Shown: positions 48,721 through 60,469 of the stretch, piece by piece
How the letters are laid out: every line of letters begins with the position of its first letter
How positions within the stretch are numbered: the stretch's first letter is position 1
DNA from: Solanum dulcamara
Lineage: Eukaryota; Streptophyta; Magnoliopsida; Solanales; Solanaceae
Direction: 5' to 3'
NCBI RefSeq assembly: GCF_947179165.1
Contig: NC_077238.1
Span: 83,605,757 to 83,669,756, forward strand
DNA length: 64,000 nucleotides
Notes under the pieces: generated by a model
Databases searched by the model: none
Seen by the model: only the letters and a program-made list of their open reading frames with translations
Told to the model about the DNA's origin: nothing
Program-made: the position numbers and the translations under genes

Positions 48721-51700
48721 GCGTCTCAAATAAAATGCTCCTAAACCCCTCTATACTGCCGTCAGGGCAACTGGAGTCGTTCCCCAGGTCGTTACGGACG
48801 CTACAAATGGAAGAATCCAAGAAATTTAGACACGGCCCCCTGGCACTTAAAAACTCCTTGGGCTAACACACACAAAAAACTGGCAAAATCTCCTAATCCT
48901 ATTGCGTCTCAAATAAAATGCTTCTAAATCCCTCTAAAGTGCCGCCGGGGCTACTAGAGTCATTCCCCAGGTCGTTATGCATGCTACTATGGAAGAAATC
49001 AAGAAAATTCAACCCGCACCCCCGGCACCTTAAAGATCCATTGGCTAACACACACAAAAAAATTGCAAAATCGCCTAAATCCTATTGCGTCGCCAATAAA
49101 ATGCTCCAAAGTCCCTCTAAAGCGCTGCCGGGGCTACTATATTCGTTCCCCAGGTCGTTACGGACGCTACTATGGAAGAATCCAAGAAAATTTGACCCGG
49201 ACCCCCTTCACCTAAAAAATCTGTGGGCTAACACACACGAAAAACTTGCAAAATCGCCTAATTCCTATTGCGTCGCCAATAACATCGTCCTAAACCCCTC
49301 TATAGCGCCGCTGGGGCTACTAGAGTCATTCCCAGGTCGTTATGGACGCTATTATGGAAGAATCCAAGAAAATATTCGACTCGGACCCCCAGCACCTAAA
49401 AAATCCGTAGGCTAACACACACGAAAATCTGGCAAAATCGCCTAATTCCTATTGCGTCGCCAATAAAATGCTCCAGAACCCCTCTAAAGAGCCGCCAGGG
49501 CTACTGGAGTCGTTCCCCAGTTCGTTACGGACGCTACTATGGAAGAATCCAAGAAAATTTGTCCTGCACCCCCAACACCTAAAAAATCCGTGGACTAACA
49601 CACACGAAAAACTGGCAAAATCACCTAATTCCTGTTGCATCGCCAATAAAATGTTCCTAAACCCCTCTATAGCACCTCCGGGACTACTGCAGTCATTTCC
49701 CAGATCGTTACGGATGCTATTATAGAATAATCCAAAAAAATTTGACCCGGACCCCCGGCACCTAAAAAATCTGTGGGCTAACACACACAAAAAACTGGCA
49801 AAATCACCTAATTCCTATTACATCGACAATAAAATGCTCCTAAACCACTCTAAAGCACCGCTGGGGCAATTGGAGTCATTCCCCAGGTCGTTATGGACGC
49901 TACGATGGAAGAATCCAAGAAAATTCGACTCGGACCCCCGGCACCTAAAATATCCGTGGGCTAACACACACGAAAAAGTGGCAAAATTGCCTAATTCCTA
50001 TTGCGCCGCCAATAAAATGCTCCTAAAACACTCTATAGCACCGTCGGAGCTACTGGAGTCGTTCTCCAGGTCGTTATGGATGCTACAATGGAAGAATCCA
50101 AGAAATTTAGACACGGCCCCCCGGCACGTAAAAAATTTGTGGGCTAACACACACGAAAAAGTGGCAAAATTGCCTAATTCCTATTGCGCCGCCAATAAAA
50201 TGCTACTAAACCCCTCTATAGCGCCGTCGGGGCTACTGGAGTCGTTCCCAGGTCGTTACGGACGCTACAATGGAAGAATCGAAGATATTTCGACACGGCC
50301 CCCCGGCACCTAAAAAATCATGTGGGCTAACACACACGAAAAACTTGCAAAATCGCCTAATTCCTACTGCGTCGCCAATAAAATGCTCCTGAACCCTCTA
50401 GAGCGCCGCCGGAGCTACTGGAGTCGTTCTCTAGGTCATTACGGACGCTACTATTAAAGAATCCATGAAAATTTGACCCAAACCCCCGGTACCTAAAAAA
50501 TTTGTGGGTTAACACACACGAAAAACTGGCAAAATCGCCTAATTTGTATTGCGCCGTAAATAAAATGCTCCTAAATCCCTATATAGCACCGCCGGGGCCA
50601 CTAGAGTCGTTCCCCAGGTCTTTACGGACGCTACTATGGAAGAAATCAAGAAAATTCGACCCGGACCCCCGACACCTATAAATTCTGTGGGCTAACACAC
50701 ACGAAAAACTGGCAAAATTGCTTAATTCCTATTGTGCTGCCAATACAATGCTCCTAAACCTCTCTATTGCACCGCCGAGGCTACTGGAGTCGTTCCCTAG
50801 GTCGTTACGGATGCTACTATGGAAGAAATCAAGAAATTTCGACCCGGACCCCCGGCACCTAAAATATCTGTGGGCTAACACACAAGAAAAAGTGGAAAAA
50901 TTGCTTAATTCCTATTGCGCCGCCAATAAAATGCTCCTAAACCCCTCTATAGCACTGCCGGGGCTACTGGAATCGTTCCCAGTTCGTTACGGACGCTACT
51001 ATTGAAGAATCCAAGAAAATTCGACACGGACCCCTGGCTCGTAAAAAATCTGTAGGCTAACACACACGGAAAACTGGCAAAATTGACTAATTCCTATTGA
51101 GTCTCTAATAAAATGATCCTAAAAACCTCTAAAGCAGCGCCGGGGCAACTGGAGTCATTCCCCAGGTCATTACGGACACTAAAATGGAAGAATCCAAGAA
51201 AATTCGACCCGGACACCCAGCACCTAAAATATCTGTGGGCTAAAAAACACGAAAAAGTGGCAAAATTGCCTAATTCCTATTGCGCCGCCAATAAAATGCT
51301 CTTAAATCCCTCTATAGCGCCGCCAGGGCTACTGGAGTAGTTCCCCAGGTCGTTACGGACGCTACAATGGAATAATCCAAGAAATTTCGACACGGACCCC
51401 CGGCACCTAAAAAATCATGTGGGCTAACACACACGAAAAACTTGCAAAATCGCCTAATTCCTATTGCGTCGCCAATAAAATGCTCCTGAACCCTCTAGAG
51501 TGCCGCCGGAGCTACTGGAGTCGTTCCCTATGTCATTACGGATGCTACTATTGAAGAATCCAAGAAAATTCGACCCGGACCCCCGGCACCTAAAAAATCC
51601 GTGGGCTAACACACACGAAAATCTGGCAAAATGGCCTAATTCCTATTGCGTCGCCAATAAAATGCTCTAGAACCCCTTTAAAGAGCCGCCAGGGCTACTG

Positions 51701-52030
51701 GAGTCGTTCCCCAGTTCGTTACGGACGCTACTATGGAAGAATCCAAGAAATTTTGTCCCGCACCCCCAACACCTAAAAAATGCGTGGACTAACACACACG
51801 AAAAACTGGCAAAATCGCCTAATTTCTATTGCATCGCCAATAAAATGTTCCTAAACCCCTCTATAGCACCTCCGGGGCTACTGTTGTTGTTCCCCAGATT
51901 GTTACGGATGATACTACAGAATAATCCAAAAATATTTGACTCGGACCCCCAACACTTAAAATATCTGTTTGCTAACATACACGAAAAATTGGCAAAATTG
52001 CTTAATTCTATTGCGCCGCTAATAAAATGT
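48721..52030 (+). repeat. Large segmental duplication D, copy 2
   Basis: Partner of 38295-41640, with the same ordered variants. At about 50330-50500 it carries a CTGAACCCTCTAGAGCGCCG monomer where copy 1 has a CCCCTCTATAGCGCCGCCGC monomer. A single-monomer exchange with the related copy at about 51480 would explain this. Confidence 0.92.
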
Positions 52031-53829
52031 TCCTAAACCCCTCTAAAGCACCGCCGGGACTACTGGAGTCGTTCCCCAGGTCGTTACGGACGATACTATG
52101 GAAGAATCAAAGAAAATTCGACCCGGACCCCCAGTACCTAAAATATCCATGGGCTAACACACACGAAAAATTGGCAAAATTGCCTAATTCCTATTGCGCC
52201 ACTAATAAAATGCTCATAAACCCCTCTATAGAGCCGTCGGGGCTATGGGAGTTGTTCCCCAGGTCGTTACGGATGCTACTATGGAAGAATCCAAGAAAAT
52301 TTGACCTAGACCCCCGGCACCTAAAAAATGTGTAGGCTAACACACACGAAAAACTGGCAAAATCTCCTAATTCCTATTGCGTCGCCAATAAAATGCTCCT
52401 AAACTCCTCTATAGCACCGTCGGGGCTACTGGAGTCGTTCTCCAGGTCGTTACAAATGCTACTATGTAAGAAATCAAGAAAATTCGACCTGCACCCCCGG
52501 CACCTAAAAAATACGTGGGCTAACACACACGAAAAACTAGCAAAATTGCCTAATTCCTATTGCGTCGCCAATAAAATGCTCTTAAACCCCTCTAAAGCGC
52601 CGCCGGGGCTACTGGAGTCGTTTCCCAGGTCGTTACGGATGCTACTATAGAAGAATCCAAGAAATTTCGACCCGAACCCCCCGTACCTAAAATATCCGTG
52701 GGCTAACACACACGAAAAAGTGGCAAAATAGCCTAATTCCTATTGCGCCACTAATAAAATGTTCCTAAACCCCTCTATAAAGCCATCGGGGCTACTGTAG
52801 TTGTTCCCCAGGTTGTTACGGATGCTATAATGGAAGAATCCAAGAAATTTTGACCCAGACCCCCGGCACCTAAAAAATCTGTGGGCTAACACACACGAAA
52901 AACTGGCAAATCCCCTAAGTCCTATTGCGTCGCTAATAAAATGCTCCTAAACCTCTCTATAGCACCTCTGGGGCTATTGGATTCATTCCCCAGGTCGTTA
53001 CGGATGCTACTATGCAAGAATCCAAGAAAATTTAACCCGGACCCCCGGTACCTAAAATATCCGTGGGCTAACACACACGAAAAAATGGCAAAATTACTTA
53101 ATTCCTATTGCGCCGGCAATAAAATGCTCCTAAACCCCTCTTAAGCGCCACCGAGTCTACTGGAGTCGTTCCCCAAGTCGTTACGGATGCTAATATGGAG
53201 GAATTCAAGAATTTTGACCCGGACCCCCTTCATCTAAATTATCTGTGGGCTAACACACAAGAAATACTGGCAAAATTGCCTAATTCCTATTCCGTCGCCA
53301 ATAAAATGCTCCTAAACCCCTCTATAGCATCGCCGGGGCTACTGGAGTCATTCCCCAGGTTGTTACGGATGCTACAATGGAAGAATACAAGAAAATTCGA
53401 TGCGGACCCCCGGCACCAAAAAAATCCATGGGCTAACACATACGAAAAACTGGCAAAATCACCTAATTCCCATTGCGTCGACAATAAAATACTCCTAAAC
53501 CCCTCTATAGCACCGCCGAGGCTACTGGAGTCTTTTCCCAAGTCGTTACGGACGCTACTATGGAAGAATCCAAGAAAATTTGACCCGAACCCCCAGCACC
53601 TAAAAAATCTGTGGGTTAACACACATGAAAAACTGGCAAAATTACCTAATTCCTATTACGTCGACAATAAAATGCTCTTAAATCCCTCTATAGCGCCGCC
53701 GGGGCTACTGGAGTCGTTCCCCAGGTCGTTATGGACGCTACTATGGAAGAATCCAAGAAAATTCGACCCGGACCCCCGGCACCTATAAAATCCATGGGTT
53801 AACACACACGAAAAACTGGCAAAATCGCC
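52031..53829 (+). repeat. Satellite monomers, including the ~520-bp module copy 4 at 52908-53427
   Basis: Ordinary monomers outside the module. GAGCCGTCGGGGCTATGGGA at about 52231 recurs at 54425 and, with a base change, at 61067. 52110-52330 resembles 54300-54440. Confidence 0.8.
52908..53427 (+). repeat. Recurrent ~520-bp module, copy 4
   Basis: Ordered markers as at 7164: CACCTCTGGGGCTATTGG, GAAAAAATGGCAAAATTAC, CCCCCTTCATC, ACACAAGAAATACTGG, TTCGATGCGGACCCC and CACCAAAAAAATCC. Outside the module the flanks do not match those of copy 1. Confidence 0.78.
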
Positions 53830-55480
53830 TAATTCCTATTGCGTCTCCAATAAAATGCTCCTATACCCCTCTAAAGCGCCGCCGGGTCTACTGGAGTCGT
53901 TCCCAGATCGTTACGGACGCTACTATGGAAGAATCCAAGAAATTTTGACCTGGACCCCCGGCACCTAATAATCTGTGGGCTAACACACACGAAAAACTGG
54001 CAAAATCTCATAATTCCTATTGCATCGCCAATAAAATGCTCTTAAACCCCTCTATAGCACCGTTGGGGCTACTGGAGTCGTTCTCCAGGTCGTTACGGAT
54101 GCTACTATGGAAGAAATCAAGAAAATTTGACCCGCACCCCCGACACCTAAAAAATCCGTGGGCTAACACACACGAAAAACTAGCAAAATCGAATAATTCC
54201 TATTGTGTCGCCAATAAAATGCTCTTAAACCCCTCTAAAGCGCCGCCGGGGCTACTGGAGTCGTTCCCCAGGTCGTTACGGACGCTACTATGGAAGAATC
54301 AAAGAAAATTCGACCCGGACCCCCAGTACCTAAAATATCCATGGGCTAACACACACGAAAAAGTGGCAAAATTGCCTAATTCCTATTGCGCCACTAATAA
54401 AATGCTCATAAACCCCTCTATAGAGCCGTCGGGGCTATGGGAGTTGTTCCCCAGGTCGTTACGGATGCTACAATGGAAGAATCCAAGAAATTTAGACACG
54501 ACCTCCCGGAAAGTAAAAAATCTGTGGGCTAACACACACGAAAAAATGGCAAAATCACCTAATTCCAATTTCATTGCTAATAAAATGCTCCTAAACCCAT
54601 CTAAAGCACTGCTGGGGCTACTGGAGTCGTTCCCCAGGTGGTTACGGATGTTACTGTAGAAAATTTGACCCGGACCCCCGGCACCTAAAAAATCTGTAGG
54701 CTAACACACACGAAAAACTGGCAAAATCGCCTAATTCCTATTGTGTCTCAAATAAAATGCTCCTAAACCCCTCTATACTGCCGTCAGGGCAACTGGAGTC
54801 GTTCCCCAGGTCGTTACGGACGCTACTATGGAAGAAATCAAGATAATTCGACCCGCACCCCCGGCACCTAAAAAATCCGTGGGCTAGCACACATGAAAAA
54901 CTTGCAAAATCGCCTAATTCCTATTGCGTCGCAAATAAAATGCTTCATAACCCCTTGAAAGCACTGTCGGGGCTACTGGAGTCGTTCCCTAGGTCGTTAC
55001 GGACGATACTATGTAATAATCCAAGAAAATTTGAAACAAACCCCCAGCACCTAAAAAATCTGTGGGTTAACACACACAAAAAACTATCAAAATCGCTTAA
55101 TTCCTATTGCGTCACCAATAAAATGCTCCTAAACCCCTCTAAAGCGTCGTCGGGGCTACTGGAGTCGTTCCCAAGGTCGTTACGGATGCTACTATGGAAG
55201 AATCCAAGAAAATTCGACCCGGACCCCCGACACCTAAAATATCTGTGGGCTAACACACAAAAAAGTGGCAAAATTGTCTAACTCCTTTTGCGCCGCCAAT
55301 AAAATGCTCCAAAACCTCTCTATAGCACTGTTGGGGCTACTGAAGTCGTTCCCCAGGTTGTTACGGACGTTACTATTGAAGAATCGAAGAAATTTGACCC
55401 GTACCCCTGGCACCTAAAAAATTCGCGGGCTAACATACACGAAAAACTAGCAAAATCGCCTAATTCCTATTGCGTCGCCA
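53830..55480 (+). repeat. Segmental duplication E, copy 1 (partner 60470-62690, offset 6.64 then 7.20 kb)
   Basis: 53830-54660 matches 60470-61300 (GGGCTATGGGAG, AATTTAGACACG with a GAAAGTAAAAAATCT end, CCTAATTCCAATTTCATTGC, CCAGGTGGTTACGGATG). 54880-55470 matches 62080-62680 (GGGCTAGCACAC or GCTAGCTCAC, CGGACGATACTATGTAA, CACAAAAAAGTGGCAAAATT, CTCTCTATAGC). About three extra monomers in the second copy explain the change of offset. Confidence 0.85.
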
Positions 55481-55984
55481 ATAAAATGCTCCTAAACCAC
55501 TCTAAAGCACCGTCAGGGCTATTGGAGTCGTTCTCCAGGTCGTTACGGATGCTACTATGGAAGAATCCAAGAAGATTTGACCCGGACCCTCGGCACCTAA
55601 AATATCTGTGGGCTAATACACACGAAAAACTGGCAAAATTGCCTAATTCCTATTGCATTGCTAATAAAATGCTCCTAAACCCCTATACAGTATCGCCGGG
55701 GCTATTGGAGTCGTTTCCCAGGTCGTTTTGGATGCTACTATGGAAGAATCCAAGAAAATTCGACCCGGACCCCCGGCACCTAAGAAATCTGTGGGCTAAC
55801 ACACACAAAAAACGTGCAAAATCGCCCTAATTCTATAGCATCGCCAATAAAATGCTCCTAAACCACTCTAAAGCACCGTCGGGGCTACTATAGTCGTTCC
55901 CCAGGTCGTTACAGACGCTACTACAGAAGAATCTAAGAAAATTTGACCCGAACCCCCGGCACCTAAAAAATTCATGGGTTAACA

Positions 55985-57757
55985 CACACGAAAAACTGGC
56001 AAAAATCGCCTAATTTATATTGCATCGCCAATAAAATGCTCCTAAATCCCTCTATAGCGCCGCCGGGGATACTGGAGTCGTTCCCCAGGTCGTTATGGAC
56101 GCTACTATAGAAGAATCCAAGAAAATTTGACCCGGACCCCTGGCACCTAAAAAATCTGTGGGCTAACACACACTAAAAACTGGAAAAATTGCCTAAATCC
56201 TATTGCGTCTCCAATAAGATGCTCCTAAACCCCTCTATAGCACTTCCGGGGCTATTGGAGTCGTTCCCAGGTCGTTACGGACGCTACTATGGAAGAATGG
56301 AAGAAAATTCGACCCGTAACCCCGGCTCCTAAAAAATCTGCGGGCTAACACACACAAAAAACTGGCAAAATTGCCTAATTTCTATTGCGTCGCCAATACA
56401 ATGCTCCTAAACCAGTCTAAAGCGCCACCGGGGCTACTAGAGTCGTTCCCCAGGTCGTTACGGATCCTACTACGGAAGAATCCAAGAAAATTTGATCCGA
56501 ACCCCCGACACCTAAAAAATCCGTGGGCTAACACACACGAAAAACTGGCAAAATCACCTAATTCCAATTGCGTTGCCAATAAAATGCTCCTAAACCCATC
56601 TATAGCGCCGCTGGGGCTACTGGAGTCTTTCCCCAGGTCGTTACGGACGCTACTATGGAAGAATCAAAGAAAATTCTACCCGAACCCCCGGCACCTAAAA
56701 AATCCGTGGGCTAGAACACACGAAAAACTAGCAAAATCGCCTAATTCGTATTGCGTCGCCAATAAAATGTTCCATAACCCCTCGTAAGAGCCTCCAGGGC
56801 TACTGGAGTCGTTCCCCAGGTCGTTACGTACACTACTATGGAAGAATACAAAAATATTTGACCCAAACCCCCGGCACCTAAAAAATTCGTGGGTTAACAC
56901 ACACGAAAAACTGGCAAAATCGCCTAATTTCTATTGCGTCGCCAATAAAATGCTCCTAAACCCCTCTAAAGAGCCGCCAGGGCTACTGGAGTCGTTCCCC
57001 AGGTCGTTACGGAAGCTACTATGGAATAATCCAAGAAAATATGACCCGGACCTCCGGCACCTAAAAACTCTGTGGGCTAACACAAACGAAAAACTGGCAA
57101 AATCGCCTAATTCCTATTGCATCGCCAATAAAATGCTCCTAAACCCCTCTAAAGCACCCTCGGGGCTACTGGAGTCGTTCCCCAGGTCGTTATGGACGCT
57201 ACTATGTAAGAATCCAAGAAATTTTGACTCGGACCCCCGGCACCTAAAAAATCCGTGGCTAACACACGAAAAACTGGCAAAATCGCCTAATTTTTAATGC
57301 GTCACTAATAAAATACTCCTAAACCCCTCTAAAGAGCCGCCGGGGCTACTGGAATCGTTCCCTAGGTTGTAAAATATCTGTGGGCTAACTCACACAAAAA
57401 AGTGGCAAAATTGCCTAATTCCTATTACGCCGCCAATAAAATGCTCCTAAACCCCTCTATAGCGCCGTCGGGGCTACAGGAGTCGTTCCCCAGGTCGTTT
57501 CGGATGCTAGAAATGGAAGAATCCAAGAAATTTAGAAATGGCCCCCTGGCACGTAAAAAATTCAGGGGCTAACACACACGAAAAACTGGCAAAATCGCCT
57601 AATTCCTATTGTGTCTCAAATAAAATGCTCCTAAACCCCTCTTAAGTTCCGCTAGGGTTACCGGAGTCGTTCCCTAAGTCGTTACGGATGCTACTATGGA
57701 AGAAATCAAGACAATTCGACTAGCACCCCCGGCACCTAAAAAATCCGTGGGCTAGCA
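55985..57757 (+). repeat. 1,773-bp tandem duplication (ten monomers, one truncated), copy 1
   Basis: Nearly identical to 57758-59530. Shared private features are CAAAAATCGCCTAATTTATA, CCCCGGCTCCTAAAAAATCT, GGATCCTACTACGGAAG, CCATAACCCCTCGTAAGAGC, ACAAAAATATTTGACC, CCTAATTTTTAATGCGTCAC, the 55-bp deletion at 57370, GCTAGAAATGGAAG and CTCTTAAGTTCCGCTAGGGT. The length is ten monomers minus the deletion. Confidence 0.93.
57355..57400 (+). repeat. Truncated monomer, 55-bp deletion shared with 59145
   Basis: At 57370/57371 CCTAGGTTGT joins AAAATATCTGTGGGC. The TACGGACGCTACTATGG to CGGCACCT part is missing. The same junction occurs in the second copy of the 1,773-bp unit, so the deletion came before the duplication. 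Confidence 0.88.
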
Positions 57758-59530
57758 CACACGAAAAACTGGCAAAAATCGCCTAATTTATATTGCATCG
57801 CCAATAAAATGCTCCTAAATCCCTCCATAGCGCCGCCGGGGATACTGGAGTCATTCCCCAGGTCGTTATGGACGCTACTATAGAAGAATCCAAGAAAATT
57901 TGACCCGGACCCCTGGCACCTAAAAAATCCGTGGGCTAACACACACTAAAAACTGGAAAAATTGCCTAAATCCTATTGCGTCTCCAATAAGATGCTCCTA
58001 AACCCCTCTATAGCACCTCCGGGGCTATTGGAGTCGTTCCCAGGTCGTTACGGACGCTACTGTGGAAGAATGGAAGAAAATTCGACCCGTAACCCCGGCT
58101 CCTAAAAAATCTGCGGGCTAACACACACAAAAAACTGGCAAAATTGCCTAATTCCTAATGCGTCGCCAATAAAATGCTCCTAAACCAGTCTAAAGTGCCG
58201 CCGGGGCTACTAGAGTCGTTCCCCAAGTCGTTACGGATCCTACTACGGAAGAATCCAAGAAAATTTGATCCGAACCCCCGACACCTAAAAAATCCGTGGG
58301 CTAACACACACGAAAAACTGGCAAAATCACCTAATTCCAATTGCGTTGCCAATAAAATGCTCCTAAACCCATCTATAGCGCCGCTGGGGCTACTGGAGTC
58401 TTTCCCCAGATCGTTACGGACGCTACAATGGAAGAATCAAAGAAAATTCGACCCGAACCCCCGGCACCTAAAAAATCCGTAGGCTAGAACACACGAAAAA
58501 CTAGCAAAATCGCCTAATTCGTATTGCGTCGCCAATAAAATGTTCCATAACCCCTCGTAAGAGCCTCCAGGGCTACTGGAGTCGTTCCCCAGGTCGTTAC
58601 GGACACTACTATGGAAGAATACAAAAATATTTGACCTAAACCCCCGGCACCTAAAAAATTCGTGGGTTAACACACACGAAAAACTGGCAAAATCGCCTAA
58701 TTTCTATTGCATCGCCAATAAAATGCTCCTAAACCCCTCTAAAGAGCCGCCAGGGCTACTGGAGTCGTTCCCCAGGTCGTTACGGAAGCTACTATGGAAT
58801 AATCCAAGAAAATATGACCCGGACCTCCGGCACCTAAAAACTCTGTGGGCTAACACAAACGAAAAACTGGCAAAATCGCCTAATTCCTATTGCATCGCCA
58901 ATAAAATGCTCCTAAACCCCTCTAAAGCACCCTCGGGGCTACTGGAGTCGTTCCCCAGGTCGTTATGGACGCTACTATGTAAGAATCCAAGAAATTTTGA
59001 CTCGGACCCCCGGCACCTAAAAAATCCGTGGCTAACACACACGAAAATCTGGCAAAATCGCCTAATTTTTAATGCGTCACTAATAAAATACTCCTAAACC
59101 CCTCTAAAGAGCTGCCGGGGCTACTGGAATCGTTCCCTAGGTTGTAAAATATCTGTGGGCTAACTCACACAAAAAAGTGGCAAAATTGCCTAATTCCTAT
59201 TACGCCGCCAATAAAATGCTCCTAAACCCCTCTATAGCGCCGTCGGGGCTACAGGAGTCGTTCCCCAGGTCGTTTCGGATGCTAGAAATGGAAGAATCCA
59301 AGAAATTTAGAAATGGCCCCCCGGCACGTAAAAAATTCATGGGCTAACACACACGAAAAACTGGCAAAATCGCCTAATTCCTATTGTGTCTCAAATAAAA
59401 TGCTCCTAAACCCCTCTTAAGTTCCGCTAGGGTTACCGGAGTCGTTCCCCAGGTCGTTACGGACGCTACTATGGAAGAAATCAAGACAATTCGACTAGCA
59501 CCCCCAGCACCTAAAAAATCTGTGGGCTAG
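57758..59530 (+). repeat. 1,773-bp tandem duplication, copy 2
   Basis: Partner of 55985-57757. The copies differ by scattered single bases and by a 2-bp indel at about 57257/59031. The left boundary falls inside GGGCTAGCACACACG and the right boundary inside GGGCTAGCACACATG, so the unit is bounded by the uncommon GCTAGCACAC variant at both ends. Confidence 0.93.
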
Positions 59531-60469
59531 CACACATGAAAAACTAGCAAAATCGCCTAATTCCTATTGCGTCGCAAATAAAATGCTTCATAACCCCTCT
59601 AAAGCTACCGGGGCTACTGGAGTCGTTCCCCAGGTCGTTACGGACGATACTATGTAACAATCCAAGAAAATTTGAACCAAACCCCCAGCACCTAAAAATT
59701 CAGTGCGTTAACACACACGAAAAACTGACAAAATCGCCTAATTTCTATTGTGTCGCCAATAAAATGCTCCTAAACCCCTCTATAGCGCCGCCGGGGCTAC
59801 TAGAGTCATTCTCCAGGTCGTTACGGACGCTATTATAGAAGAATCCAATAAAATTCAACCCGGTCCCCTAGCACCTAAAAAATCCGTGGGCTAACACACA
59901 TGAAAAACTGGCAAAATCGCCTAATTCCTATTGCGTCGCCAATAAAATGCTCCAAAACCCCTCTAAAGAGACGCCAGGTCTACTGGAGTCGTTCTTCAGT
60001 TCTTTACGGACTCTACTATGGAAGAATCCAACAAAATTCATCCCGCACCCCCAACACCTGAAAAATCCGTTGGCTAACACACACAAAAAACTTGCAAAAT
60101 TGCCTAATTCCTATTGCGTCGAAAATAAAATGCTCCTGAACCCCTCTAAAGCGCCGTCTGGGCTACTGGAGTCGTTCCCCAGGTCGTTACGGACGCTACT
60201 ATGGAAGAATCCAAGAAATTTCGACACGGACCCCCGGCACCTAAAATATCATATGGGCTAACACACACGAAAAACTGGCAAAATCCCCTAATTCCGATTG
60301 CGTCGCCAATAAAATGCTCCTAAACCCCTCTATAGCACCTCCGGGGCTACTAGAGTCATTCCCCAAGTCGTTACGGACGCTACTATTGAAGAATCCAAGA
60401 AAATTTCGACCCGGACCCCCGGCACCTAAAAACTCTGAGGGTTAACACACACAAAAAACTAGCAAAATC
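59531..60469 (+). repeat. Satellite monomers between the 1,773-bp repeat and duplication E copy 2
   Basis: Starts with a monomer of the 54.9 kb type (GCTTCATAACCCCTCTAAAG, here with a short deletion giving AAAGCTACCGGGGC). Then come ordinary monomers, including one GAGACGCCAGGTCTACTGG copy of the GAGCCGCC subfamily. No gene or foreign sequence is visible. Confidence 0.85.
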
